A stretch of 64,000 bases of DNA from Acidobacteriota bacterium (lineage in GTDB: Bacteria > Acidobacteriota > Terriglobia > Terriglobales > SCQP01), in NCBI GenBank assembly GCA_027459505.1, contig DAIDIE010000023.1:62001-126000 (forward strand), written 5' to 3'. A program made the position numbers and the translations under genes. The notes under the pieces are model-generated. The model was not told the DNA's origin and did not search any database. It saw nothing but the letters and a program-made list of their open reading frames with translations. This document shows, in pieces, positions 35,588-44,603 of the stretch (the first letter of the stretch is position 1; every line of letters begins with the position of its first letter).

Positions 35588-36061
35588 ATGCGTTCCAAGC
35601 GCTCGCAAGGTTTTTCGTTGATCGAAATGCTGATCGTCGTGGTGGTCATCCTGATCATTGTCGCTATCGCTATCCCGAAGCTGCTCGCCGTGCGCATGAC
35701 AGCCAATCAGACCGCCGCCGCCGCCAACATGCGCAGCATTGACACTGCCGCAACCGGCTACGCTTCCCAGTACACTTCTGTTGGTTATCCCGCCGCGCTG
35801 GCCGATTTGGGCGGTGCCGATCCCTGCACCCCCAGCTCTACCACCGCCTGTCTGGTGGACAACACTCTGGCAAGCGGTTCCAAGCAGGGCTACACCTTTA
35901 CCTATGCCCAGGTCAGCAGTGGCACCGATTTCACTCTTTCTGGAGCCCCAACCAACGTCAATACCACCGGCCGCCGCTACTACTACAGTGATTCGACCAA
36001 CGAAATTCACTACAACGATGGCAGCGCGGCTACGGCTGCCAGTCCTGTGATTGGCAGTTAA
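35588..36061 (+). CDS. pilA: Type IV pilin (PilA-like), first of two
   Basis: Prepilin of 157 aa: leader MRSKRSQG, then FSLIEMLIVVVVILIIVAIA with Glu+5, followed by an amphipathic helix. A disulphide-type loop GGADPCTPSSTTACLVDN is shared with the next gene. Start chosen by AGAGGAG 7 bases before the ATG and by the short leader; the frame is open 60 codons further up but that part has no similarity. Together with the PilH/PilI-like genes downstream, this looks like a Myxococcus-type pilin locus, and it is the best candidate for the major pilin. Confidence 0.88.
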   Translation: MRSKRSQGFSLIEMLIVVVVILIIVAIAIPKLLAVRMTANQTAAAANMRSIDTAATGYASQYTSVGYPAALADLGGADPCTPSSTTACLVDNTLASGSKQGYTFTYAQVSSGTDFTLSGAPTNVNTTGRRYYYSDSTNEIHYNDGSAATAASPVIGS

Positions 36062-36126
36062 TTCGTCCAATGGTAGGCTTTGGCGACGAGAGCATGGCCT
36101 TCGTCGCCAAAGCTGTTTACAGCGCT

Positions 36127-36621
36127 ATGTGCGAAACGCGATCGAGGTCACTTCAAGGCTTTTCTCTATTGGAGCTGTTGATTGCACTGGCAATTATTCT
36201 GCTTATTGTTGCCATAGCGATCCCCAAATTCCTCGCGGTTCATAGCGCCGCCTTGGCGGCGGCAGCAGCATCCAATCTGCGCAGCCTTGATCACTCTCTG
36301 ATCGCCTATTCCACTACCTACCCTGAAGTGGGATTGCCCAGCACTCTTGCCAAGCTCGGCGGCGCCGACCCTTGTACCCCTTCCAGTGCTACTGCTTGTC
36401 TGATCAGTGATGCTCTTGCGCAGTCGAGCACGACGCCATATGAGCAGTACCTGTTTACGTACTCCGTCACTGCGGCGGGAGGCGTCAATGTCAGTGATAC
36501 TGTCAGCGCGGATCCGGTCAACGGCACAGTGCCGCGTCATTTCTTCCTTGATAATGAAGGCGATATTCATTACAAGGATGGAGGTGCGGCCAGCGCTAGC
36601 GATTCGCTGCTCGGAAATTAA
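36127..36621 (+). CDS. Type IV pilin-like protein, second of two
   Basis: Prepilin paralogous to the preceding gene. The leader MCETRSRSLQG is followed by FSLLELLIALAIILLIVAIA with Glu+5, and the GGADPCTPSSATACLISD loop is conserved. I chose ATG 36127 because it gives an 11-residue leader; ATG 36070 in the same frame would give an unusually long 30-residue leader. Neither has a good Shine-Dalgarno. It lies between the first pilin and the PilH-like gene, 12 bp before the latter. Confidence 0.8.
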   Translation: MCETRSRSLQGFSLLELLIALAIILLIVAIAIPKFLAVHSAALAAAAASNLRSLDHSLIAYSTTYPEVGLPSTLAKLGGADPCTPSSATACLISDALAQSSTTPYEQYLFTYSVTAAGGVNVSDTVSADPVNGTVPRHFFLDNEGDIHYKDGGAASASDSLLGN

Positions 36622-36633
36622 GTTGCTTTCCCC

Positions 36634-37575
36634 ATGAACGTAGTCGAAGCCGAAGGTCTGAAAAAGCACTACCACCGGCGCAAGGGGCTGCACAGGAACC
36701 GCCAGCTCGCCCTCCATGGCCTTGATCTACAGGTGGGCGAAGGCGAGATTTTTGGCCTCCTGGGGCACAACGGCGCCGGCAAAACCACTACCATAAAGTG
36801 CCTGTTGGGCCTTATGCGCCCCTCTGCCGGCCGGGTCCGTTTGCTGGGTGCCGAGATGCCCGCAAGCAGGGTCCTGAAAAGCGTTGGTTACCTGCCAGAG
36901 TCTCCGTATTTTTATCAATATTTGACTTGTCGTGAACTGGTGACGTTCTACGCCGCGCTGGCGGGAGTCCCCGCTTCTCAACGCTCGGAGCGCGTCAATT
37001 CCTCGCTGCTTCGCACCGGCATGCTTGCTGCCGCTGACATGCCCTTGCGGAAGTGTTCTAAAGGCATGTTGCAGCGGGTTGGACTGGCACAAGCCATCGT
37101 TCATGGTCCGCAACTTCTCATCCTCGATGAGCCGATGAGCGGCCTGGACCCACTTGGCCGGCGCGAAGTCCGCGAACTCATCCTGGAACTGCGCCGCGAG
37201 GGCGCCACCATTTTATTTTCCACCCACATCCTCAGCGATGCCGAACAGCTTTGTGACCGCGTCGCCATCCTGCGCCAGGGCAGCCTCGCCGCCGCGGGCA
37301 GGATGGACGAGATCCTGCAGGTGAGCCAATCCCAGTTTGAACTTACCTGGCGGCAGGAAGGCTCCAGCCCTCCCTTGCTGAGTGGCGCACGCCAGTTGGC
37401 CGCTTCCCAATTCCAGGTGCAGGTCGCGGCCAGCCAGCTCTGGCAGGCGCTGCACGTTTTGCAAGGCGCGGAACTGATTTCCGTTCAGCCCCTGCGGCGC
37501 AGTTTGGAAGAAGTGTTTGTCGCATCCACGGCCAGCCCTACTTCTGCCAGCCAGCTTCAGGAGGCCCCACAATGA
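36634..37575 (+). CDS. ABC transporter ATP-binding protein, PilH-like
   Basis: A 313 aa ATPase of the ABC-2/DrrA type. Walker A is GHNGAGKTT (about 45), the signature KCSKGMLQRVGLAQA, Walker B LLILDEPMSGLDP, with the switch His in LFSTHILSDAEQ. It overlaps the permease by 4 bases. In Myxococcus xanthus an ABC transporter, PilG/H/I, is encoded next to pilA and is needed for pilus assembly. The same position here supports a pilus-related role, although the substrate is unknown. Confidence 0.9.
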   Translation: MNVVEAEGLKKHYHRRKGLHRNRQLALHGLDLQVGEGEIFGLLGHNGAGKTTTIKCLLGLMRPSAGRVRLLGAEMPASRVLKSVGYLPESPYFYQYLTCRELVTFYAALAGVPASQRSERVNSSLLRTGMLAAADMPLRKCSKGMLQRVGLAQAIVHGPQLLILDEPMSGLDPLGRREVRELILELRREGATILFSTHILSDAEQLCDRVAILRQGSLAAAGRMDEILQVSQSQFELTWRQEGSSPPLLSGARQLAASQFQVQVAASQLWQALHVLQGAELISVQPLRRSLEEVFVASTASPTSASQLQEAPQ

Positions 37576-38345
37576 AGGCGATCAGCATTATTGGCGGTAA
37601 TACCTTCAAGGAGGCGGTTCGAGATCGCGTTTTTCTTGGCCTGTTGCTGTTCGCTGTTTTCGTCAGTGGCATCACCCTGCTGGCCGGGCAAATGTCTTTT
37701 GGCATCGATTCCGGCGTTCTGATCAACAGCAGCCTGCTGGCAATGACCTTGATCGGCGTCGGGGTCGCCGTTTTCTTCGGCGCGCAACTGGTGTTGAAGG
37801 AAATCGAGCGCCGTACGATTTATACCCTGCTCGCCCACCCTGTCGCGCGCAGCGAGTTTGTGCTGGGCAAGTATGTCGGGCTCCTGCTCACTCTTGGGCT
37901 CAATTGCTTTTTCATGGCTTTGCTGCTTTGGGCGGCTCTCAGCCTGCAAATACGAGGCTTCCATCCCGGCGAATGGGTAGTGCTGACGGCGATCTACTTT
38001 CTTTTTCTTGAACTCAGCCTTCTCACCGCCTGGACGCTGCTGTTTTCCAGCTTTGCCACTCCGGTGATGGCCGTCGTCTTTTCTCTGGCCATCTTTGCGG
38101 TGGGCTCGTTCACCGAGGACCTGCGGGCGTTGGCACGAGCCGGTCATGCCGGCCTTCCGCGGACGCTGGCCCTGGCCACCTGTTATTTGCTGCCAGACTT
38201 TTCTGTCTTCAATATCAGCTCCCGCGCCGCGCACTTCATCACCGTGCCCGCCCGGATGATTTGGCTCAATTCCGCCTACGCCCTGCTCTACTCCGGGTTT
38301 TTATTGCTGATGACGATTGTGGTTTTGGAACACCGGGAGTTTTAA
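37572..38345 (+). CDS. ABC transporter permease, PilI/NosY-like
   Basis: A 257 aa integral membrane protein with six hydrophobic segments, starting ISIIGGNTFKEAVRDRVF, the standard beginning of ABC-2 permeases, and ERRTIYTLLAHPVARSEF. It overlaps the ATPase gene by 4 bases and its stop codon abuts the next ATG. It should form the membrane part of the PilH-like transporter. Confidence 0.88.
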   Translation: MKAISIIGGNTFKEAVRDRVFLGLLLFAVFVSGITLLAGQMSFGIDSGVLINSSLLAMTLIGVGVAVFFGAQLVLKEIERRTIYTLLAHPVARSEFVLGKYVGLLLTLGLNCFFMALLLWAALSLQIRGFHPGEWVVLTAIYFLFLELSLLTAWTLLFSSFATPVMAVVFSLAIFAVGSFTEDLRALARAGHAGLPRTLALATCYLLPDFSVFNISSRAAHFITVPARMIWLNSAYALLYSGFLLLMTIVVLEHREF

Positions 38346-39245
38346 ATGAGCCCTGTTGCGCGACGCCATTGGCTGCTGGCTCTCCTCCTGGCGGCCTTCG
38401 GGTTTTTGCCACTCAATTATCTTGTGCGCAATCAACTGCGCGGCTATGACCTGGCGCCGGGCGGCCCGCAAGGAAATTGGCTGGTGCCCAGCTACTCCGC
38501 GACCCATATCATGAGTCTCGGGTTCGATGGCTTCGCAGCGGATGTCTACTGGACCGAGGCGATTCAGTATTTCGGCACTTTCAAACTGGCTCACGCCCAA
38601 AACTTCCCTCAACTGGTCTCTCTTCTGCGCCTGGCGCAGCGGCTTGATCCCGATCTGTCCGCCGTTCCTGAATACGGCGCTCTGCTTCTTTGCGATCAGC
38701 CGCCATTGGGCGCGGGTCATCCGCGGGCCGCCGTGGAGCTGTTGCAGGCCGCCCTCCGGCGCCATCCCACCCGCTGGCGCTTGTATTACAATCTCGGTTT
38801 CGTCTACGCTCTCAACCTGCATGATCCCGGCGATGCCGCCCAGGCTTTCCTGCGCGGGGCGCAGTTGCCCGGCGCTCATCCCATCATGAAAACGATGGCG
38901 GCACTTTATGCCGCCAAGGCCAGCCAGAATGAGCTGGCCTGGAATCTGTGGATGTCGATCTACAAGACCTCTCCCGACCAGGGCCTGCGCAACTCGGCTC
39001 TCGATCATCTGCAAAGTATGGTCGCCCAGCGCCAAATCCGCCGCCTCCAACAGCGTACCTGTCAGCTGATCAGAAAGGGCGAGTGGGTGTCGTGGCGCGG
39101 TCTGGTTTCCGCCCGGCTCACCACCGGAGTGATCCTGGATCCGCAGCGCCGCCCCTACCGCTTGCATCCGGATGGCAGCGTGACGCTTTCCCCACAGACC
39201 CACTTTTACTCTTTCCAACAGCCTCCGCCCTTGTCATGCCGATGA
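38346..39245 (+). CDS. Membrane-anchored TPR-like protein in the pilus cluster
   Basis: A 299 aa protein with one N-terminal transmembrane helix (LLALLLAAFGFLPLNYLV) and a periplasmic part with helical repeats: ADVYWTEAIQYFG, RLDPDLSAVPEYGA, RRHPTRWRLYYNLGFVYAL, which resemble TPR units. Its start abuts the permease stop, and its end overlaps the next gene. The function is unknown; tight coupling to PilH/PilI-like genes suggests it belongs to that complex or to the following glycosyltransferase. Confidence 0.7.
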   Translation: MSPVARRHWLLALLLAAFGFLPLNYLVRNQLRGYDLAPGGPQGNWLVPSYSATHIMSLGFDGFAADVYWTEAIQYFGTFKLAHAQNFPQLVSLLRLAQRLDPDLSAVPEYGALLLCDQPPLGAGHPRAAVELLQAALRRHPTRWRLYYNLGFVYALNLHDPGDAAQAFLRGAQLPGAHPIMKTMAALYAAKASQNELAWNLWMSIYKTSPDQGLRNSALDHLQSMVAQRQIRRLQQRTCQLIRKGEWVSWRGLVSARLTTGVILDPQRRPYRLHPDGSVTLSPQTHFYSFQQPPPLSCR

Positions 39246-40951
39246 GAATCTTCGCTGCGCCCTCCGAACAGCGCCCGCAGGTACCCCTGCCGCCTGTCCG
39301 TCGGTTGCAATTAAGCACGGGGTTCATCACAGCCGCGCTTGCCCTGACGGCGTTTTCGCTCTTTATTCGTTCGGCAACGAATTTCGCTGCTTATGACGAT
39401 CTGCTCATCTTTTACGGCAACCCCTATGTGCAGCACCTGCACTACTGGCGGCAGTTGTTTATGCAGGACTACTGGAGGCCGGTTGCCCATGGGGGTCTCT
39501 ACCGCCCCTTGACGCTGCTCAGTTTCAATCTGCTCTGGCATCTCCGGCCGCGTGACCCCTTTTGTCAACATGTTGCGAACCTCTTACTATATGCGGCCAT
39601 CACAGCGTTGTTGTATTTATGGCTGCGGCGCTTGCTTCCGGAACGCGCCGCCGTCGCCGGGGCGCTTTGGTTTGCCGCCACGCCTCTGCACGTCGAGGTC
39701 GCGGCAACTATTGTTGGCCGCGAGGACTTGCTGGCCACGTTTTTCTTCCTCGTAGTGCTGGTGCTGTTTACCTATGGGCGAGAATGGCGCAGTGGATGGC
39801 AAGCGCTGGCTTTGCTCGCTATCATGCTGGCCAGTCTGGGCGCGCTGCTTTCAAAAGAAAGCGCCATCGTTCTGCTCCCCATGCTCCTGGTCTTATGCGC
39901 GGTCAACTATTGCCAAGGCGCCGTCCGCCCGGGGCGCTTTGAGCTGACCGCCTGTGCCCTCTCCCTGTTGGCGACCCTGCTCTATCTTGCCGCCCGGCTC
40001 GCGGTCGTCGGCCTGCTTACGCATAAGCCGGCTTTTTACAGCAACCCCTTGGCCTATCAGCCTGCCGGCTGGCGCATGCTGAGTGCTCTGGCGGTCAGCG
40101 GGGTTGCCCTGAAGGCCTTGCTTTGGCCGGTGCGCTTGCCGCCCGATTACTCGTTTAATCAGATCCCCATGGTCACCCACTGGAGTGATTGGCGCCCGTG
40201 GTTAGTGTTGCTTGTCCTCTCCGTGTTTGCCCTGTTGTGCTACCGCGGTCGCCATCAGCCGGCACTGCTCATCGGCGCGGCGCTGCTCTTCGGTGCGTAT
40301 GCGCCGGTCTCCAATCTGCTGTTTCCGATCGGCACCATTTTTGGCAATCGCCTGCTGTTTTTACCGTCCCTGGGTTTTGCCCTTCTGGTTGCTTTTGCCT
40401 TCAGCCGCTTGCCTGTCATCCCCCGCCGCCTCGTCGCCGTGCTGGCCTTGCTCGGCTTGGTTTTCTTGGCTCGCCTGGACTGGCATGAATGCGATTACTG
40501 GAATGACAACGCCCTGCTGTTTCCCATGGCCGCCCAGCGCGCCCCCAATTCGGCGGTGGCGCAAGCCTATTGCGGCATCGCGCTCATCGACAGCGGTCAT
40601 ATGCATACCGCGCTGGCCCACTATCAGCGTGCCCTCTCCATCGCTCCCGCCTACCCACTCGCGCTGGAGGGTAAAGGTGAAATTCTGCTGGTGCTCGGAC
40701 AGACCAATTCGGCCAGGCCGTTGTTGCGGCAGGCCCTTCTTCTGCAGCCTTCCCCCAACTTCCTTCATGAGGATGTGTTGGCCGAGGCGCGGGGGGGCGA
40801 TCCCGCTTTTGCCTGGCGCCAACTGCCGCGCGTCCAGCCGCTGCCGGCCGGCTTTCTCTCCTGGATGAAGCTGGTTCTGACAAACCCCCGCAAACCGCTG
40901 CCGCCTCCCCCCCCAGGCCTCCGCCATGGGACCGGCGCTCATGTAAAATGA
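39236..40951 (+). CDS. TMTC-like GT-C membrane glycosyltransferase with TPR tail
   Basis: A 571 aa polytopic protein with about 11 membrane segments. Signature regions are AAYDDLLIFYGN and VVGREDLLATFFFL in loops, LLSKESAIVLLPML, and NLLFPIGTIFGNRLLFLPSLGFALL, all typical of bacterial TMTC/O-mannosyltransferase-like proteins. The last 120 residues hold TPR repeats (NSAVAQAYCGIALIDSGHMH, HYQRALSIAPAYPLALEGKG). It may transfer a sugar from a polyprenyl carrier to an exported protein. Placed between pilus genes, pilin glycosylation is an inference worth testing. Two starts (39236, 39242) are possible. Confidence 0.8.
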   Translation: MPMRIFAAPSEQRPQVPLPPVRRLQLSTGFITAALALTAFSLFIRSATNFAAYDDLLIFYGNPYVQHLHYWRQLFMQDYWRPVAHGGLYRPLTLLSFNLLWHLRPRDPFCQHVANLLLYAAITALLYLWLRRLLPERAAVAGALWFAATPLHVEVAATIVGREDLLATFFFLVVLVLFTYGREWRSGWQALALLAIMLASLGALLSKESAIVLLPMLLVLCAVNYCQGAVRPGRFELTACALSLLATLLYLAARLAVVGLLTHKPAFYSNPLAYQPAGWRMLSALAVSGVALKALLWPVRLPPDYSFNQIPMVTHWSDWRPWLVLLVLSVFALLCYRGRHQPALLIGAALLFGAYAPVSNLLFPIGTIFGNRLLFLPSLGFALLVAFAFSRLPVIPRRLVAVLALLGLVFLARLDWHECDYWNDNALLFPMAAQRAPNSAVAQAYCGIALIDSGHMHTALAHYQRALSIAPAYPLALEGKGEILLVLGQTNSARPLLRQALLLQPSPNFLHEDVLAEARGGDPAFAWRQLPRVQPLPAGFLSWMKLVLTNPRKPLPPPPPGLRHGTGAHVK

Positions 40952-40981
40952 CCAGAGATTCCGCTCCGTGGACTTCATGGC

Positions 40982-42175
40982 ATGCCGCAATTTAGTGTCA
41001 AAATCCTCAATGATCAGGGCCAAACTCTGGAGCAATTGGAAGATGCTCCCTCCGAGCAGGAACTCCGCGAGCGCTTCCAGCGCCAGGGGCTGCTGGTTAC
41101 CTCCGTCAGCCCCCGGATTTCTTTTTCCCGATCACGCAAGCGGGGCGTCAAACGCGACGCCTTCCTGGTTTTCAATCAACAGTTTGTGACCCTGATCCGC
41201 GCCGGGTTGCCCATTCTTTCCGCCCTGGAGTTGTTACAGAAGCGATCTCGTGACCAGCGTCTGTCCGCGCTGTTGGCCGCCGTCTCCGAGCGCGTGCGGG
41301 GGGGCGCTATTCTGTCCGCCGCTTTCCGGCAAGAACCTTCTGTCCCAGAAGTCTATGCCACAGTCCTCAGCGCCGGCGAGCGCAGTGGCAACCTCGATGA
41401 GGTCCTTACCCGCTACATTCACTATCAGCGGGTGGCGCAATCCATCCGCAAAAAGCTGCTCAGCTCGTTGGCCTACCCCACCCTGCTGGTGGTTATGGTG
41501 GTTGTGGTGTTAACGTTCTTGATCACTTTTGTGGTTCCGCGCTTTGGTGCCCTGTACGGATCTTTAAACGCACAACTCCCTTCCATTACTGTTTTCATGC
41601 TCCACCTCGGCCTGGGTGCCAAGCATTACTTCCCAATCCTGCTGCTGGCCCTGGTGGCTTTCGTTATATTTGCGCGCTCGGCTTTGCGTCAACCCGGCCC
41701 CCGAGCTTTTAGCGAACGCCTCCTGCTCCATCTGCCGCTGGTTGGCGAGTTATGGTGGAAATATCAAGTGGCGCTGCTCAGCCGCACCCTGAGCACCCTG
41801 CTTCAGGGCGGTGTTCCCCTCGTGCAGGCGCTGCAAACTTCCTCTACCGCGCTGTCCAGTGTTCATCTCCAGAAGGCGCTGATGATGTCGGCCAGTGACG
41901 TCCGGGAAGGCCGTGGGTTGGCGCTCAGCCTGGCCGCACATCAGGTAATGCCAAGCTTGGCTATTGAAATGATTGAAGTGGGCGAGGGAAGCGGCGCCTT
42001 GCCGCCTATGCTCGCCAGCGTTGCTGAGTTTTACGATGAGGACATTACCACCGCGCTGACGGCCATTCTTTCCTTGATCGAACCCCTCATCCTTATTGTT
42101 GTCGGCGTCGTTGTGGCCGTGGTGCTCATTTCTTTGTACATGCCCATTTTTTCTCTCGGCCAGAGTATTCATTAG
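40982..42175 (+). CDS. pilC: Type IV pilus inner membrane platform protein PilC
   Basis: GspF/PilC family, 397 aa. Two T2SSF domains are visible: FNQQFVTLIRAGLPILSALELL...SGNLDEVL, and LLSRTLSTLLQGGVPLVQALQ...VGEGSGALPPML, each followed by long hydrophobic segments. It anchors the PilB motor and connects to the pilin filament. It begins 30 bp after the TMTC-like gene, so the operon from the pilins continues through it. Confidence 0.94.
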   Translation: MPQFSVKILNDQGQTLEQLEDAPSEQELRERFQRQGLLVTSVSPRISFSRSRKRGVKRDAFLVFNQQFVTLIRAGLPILSALELLQKRSRDQRLSALLAAVSERVRGGAILSAAFRQEPSVPEVYATVLSAGERSGNLDEVLTRYIHYQRVAQSIRKKLLSSLAYPTLLVVMVVVVLTFLITFVVPRFGALYGSLNAQLPSITVFMLHLGLGAKHYFPILLLALVAFVIFARSALRQPGPRAFSERLLLHLPLVGELWWKYQVALLSRTLSTLLQGGVPLVQALQTSSTALSSVHLQKALMMSASDVREGRGLALSLAAHQVMPSLAIEMIEVGEGSGALPPMLASVAEFYDEDITTALTAILSLIEPLILIVVGVVVAVVLISLYMPIFSLGQSIH

Positions 42176-42215
42176 CCCTGGCGTCGGTTTAATTTTCGGT
42201 ACGGCCCGCCACAAA

Positions 42216-42238
42216 AGCGGCCGCAATGCGGCTGCTTT
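42216..42238 (+). terminator. Hairpin after pilC (possible terminator)
   Basis: AGCGGCCGC, loop AAT, GCGGCTGCT followed by TTCGC: 8 of 9 pairs form. It lies 40 bases after the pilC stop and may separate pilC from the gene at 42319. Confidence 0.3.
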
Positions 42239-42318
42239 CGCGAAAGGGAACTCTGCCTGCCCGCTGAAATATTCCTGAGCCGCGCAACAGCGTTATCTCA
42301 CTGCAGCCGCGCATCCCT

Positions 42319-44247
42319 ATGCACCCATCACCACAGTGGTTGATTTGGTTTGGTTGGAAACGCCCCTTTCTACGTGCTCAGCTCATCAGCTTGGCGGTAG
42401 CTGGACTGCTGGCCACCATTTGCCCGAACTTGGGTGAAAGATTCTTTGCCCGTTTTCAGTCGCGCTGTTCGCGACTGGCTTCCCGGCCCTGGTTTTGCCC
42501 CAGCTTGCTGTTTTGCTCGACACTGCTAGTGGCTCTTCTGTTTGGGTTGCGGCGGCAACCCGTTCCAGCCGTTCATGATGAGTTTAGTTACCTGCTCGCG
42601 GGCCGCACCTTTTACGCCCGCCATCTGGCCAACCCTGCGCCTCCGGCTTGGCCCAGCTTGCAGACCTTCCACGAGATCCTCTCTCCTGCTTACCAATCCA
42701 AGTACCCGCCGATGCAAGGCGTTTTCTTGGCCCTCGGCTTGGTTTTTGGCCGCGCTATCGTTGGTGTATGGATTTCGGCTGCTTTAGCCGTGTGCTCTCT
42801 CTACTGGATGCTGGCCGGCTGGATTTCCCGTTCTTCGGCTTTTGCCATGGCCGTGCTTGTGTTGGCGGTCACGGCTAACAGTTACTGGGCACAGAGTTTT
42901 TGGGGAGGCATGCTCGCCTTCGCTGGGGGGAGTCTGGTTTATGGGGCGCTGCCGCGCATCTTGCAGGAAAAACCATGGTTTGGCTGGCCGATGTTGAGCG
43001 CTGGTTTGCTCCTGTTGGCCAATTCCAGACCCTACGAAGGGCTATTAGTGAGTCTTCCCGTGCTGTTTCGCCTCGCCTGGGCCGCACTGCACGGTAAGTT
43101 CAGCCCCGCCGCCTCTCAGGTCGCGAAAGCCCATCGCGCACCTTTCGTTAGCGCCCTGACGCTGCTGGCGGCCGGCTTTGCCTGGATGGGCTTCTATAAC
43201 TTCACTGTCACGGGCTCCCCTTGGCAGATGCCCTACATGCTTTATACCCGCCAGTTCGATCCCTCCCCGATTTTTCGCTTTCAAACACCTCGCCCGTTCC
43301 CTGCCTATCTGATTCCCGCAATGGCTGAGTTCTATCATGGGGTGGAGCACGCCACCTACTTGGAACAGATGGTGTCGTTTCACGCCTGTGAAACCAATGC
43401 CTTTCTTTTGCTCAGTTTGGGACGATTGTTGCTGGGCCCGGCCCTGTTGCTTCTGGTGTTGCTCAGCCCGCTTGGTGCTCCTACTCGCAAAACCAGAATC
43501 CTGGGTTGCGCGTTGGCCCTCTTTGTGGTCTGGTTTGCGGCGGGCGGAAGTTGGTGGTTTCAATTTCAGACCGGTCTTGAGGTCTGGATTTCGGTGCTGG
43601 TTCTGATCGCGGCGCTTCTTTGCTGGACCGCACCTGAGCTGCTGATTCCTGTTGCCGGCTCGTTGGCTGTGCTGGCCGGAGTGTACCTTTCTATTTGGCA
43701 GTTTCCGCACTATGCCGCTCCAATGGCGGCTCCTTTCCTGCTCCTCTGTGCGGCGGGACTGCGTGTCTGGTGGCGATCTCCCTGGGGACGGCCGGTGCTG
43801 CGTTGGATGGGCCTGGGAATGCTCGTGAGCCTGGGTGTCGCTCTCGCCATCACTCCTCGGCCTCGATCACCAGTGGCTCTGTTTGGGCGGCGGCGCGCTC
43901 GCATCGCTCGCCTTCTGGCCCAGCAACCTCGCAAGCAATTGGTCTTCGTCAGCTATGGTCCCTTTCACAACCTGAACACCGAATGGGTGTTTAACCGTCC
44001 CGCTCCGGCGAGCGCTCAGGTCGTTTGGGCACATAAGCTGGACACGCAGCGCAACCGGCAACTCGTAGCTGCTTACCCTGACCGGCAGGTTTGGTTGCTC
44101 TGCGCAGATTTCAACCCTCCGGCGCTGCGCCCCTATCCGGCCTCCTGCCATTACCCGTCGCTCTTGGCGCCCAGCTGCCCTTGGGCGAAGGACTTTCCGA
44201 TCAATCGCCTGTGGCAGGCGTCCTCCTTCGCCCCTCGCAGCCCCTAA
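42319..44247 (+). CDS. Polytopic GT-C (family 39-like) glycosyltransferase-like protein
   Basis: A 642 aa protein with about 12 membrane helices. The first external loop has an acidic pair in PAVHDEFSYLLAGRTFY, similar to the catalytic DE of GT39/ArnT-type enzymes, and SKYPPMQGVFLALG follows as in those families. The C-terminal 120 residues are soluble. I cannot assign donor or acceptor. It sits between pilC and pilB and, like the TMTC-like gene, could modify surface proteins. Divergent element copy 7 starts about 15 bp after the stop. Confidence 0.7.
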   Translation: MHPSPQWLIWFGWKRPFLRAQLISLAVAGLLATICPNLGERFFARFQSRCSRLASRPWFCPSLLFCSTLLVALLFGLRRQPVPAVHDEFSYLLAGRTFYARHLANPAPPAWPSLQTFHEILSPAYQSKYPPMQGVFLALGLVFGRAIVGVWISAALAVCSLYWMLAGWISRSSAFAMAVLVLAVTANSYWAQSFWGGMLAFAGGSLVYGALPRILQEKPWFGWPMLSAGLLLLANSRPYEGLLVSLPVLFRLAWAALHGKFSPAASQVAKAHRAPFVSALTLLAAGFAWMGFYNFTVTGSPWQMPYMLYTRQFDPSPIFRFQTPRPFPAYLIPAMAEFYHGVEHATYLEQMVSFHACETNAFLLLSLGRLLLGPALLLLVLLSPLGAPTRKTRILGCALALFVVWFAAGGSWWFQFQTGLEVWISVLVLIAALLCWTAPELLIPVAGSLAVLAGVYLSIWQFPHYAAPMAAPFLLLCAAGLRVWWRSPWGRPVLRWMGLGMLVSLGVALAITPRPRSPVALFGRRRARIARLLAQQPRKQLVFVSYGPFHNLNTEWVFNRPAPASAQVVWAHKLDTQRNRQLVAAYPDRQVWLLCADFNPPALRPYPASCHYPSLLAPSCPWAKDFPINRLWQASSFAPRSP

Positions 44248-44261
44248 ATGCCGTACACTCG

Positions 44262-44420
44262 CGCCGGGGCCCCGGCGAATCCGCAGTTTGGCTTTCGTGG
44301 GGTGGCTCGTGCGGGAGAGATGCCCGGCATCCGCGGCTTCACAGCCTCACTGCAGAACCGGCCAGCAACCCGCCAGCAAGCTATGCCGGCGGGCGGCTCA
44401 AGAGACGAGGCCATGCCTTT
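44262..44420 (+). repeat. Interspersed hairpin element, copy 7 (divergent, alternative middle module)
   Basis: Recognisable by GCCCGGCATCCGCGGCTTCAC, a decayed third hairpin region, and ATGCCGGCGGGCGGCTCA to GAGGCCATGCCTT. The 5' half is replaced by CGGCGAA...TTTGGCTTTCGTGGGG, which matches copy 8 but not copies 1-6. It lacks the first and second hairpins of copy 1. Confidence 0.75.
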
Positions 44421-44603
44421 GGCGCGCGCGCGCAGCCCCCCTCCCCGTTTTCGCAACTCCCGCGCAGTGTTAGAATAACCGTACTCTCGTCTGCAGTTTG
44501 CGAGTGGCAGATCCCGGCCTTTCCCAAGCGCCGGGGCGGGGTATCGTTTCCGATTTCCGCCGCTTGCCGTGCGACGCGAGCGCCACGAGCGCAGTTCCCA
44601 CGC

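Noticed and set aside
36070-36126. Longer start for the second pilin
   Set aside because: It would give a 30-residue leader before the cleavage site; the ATG at 36127 gives 11 residues, as expected for type IV pilins. Not fully excluded.
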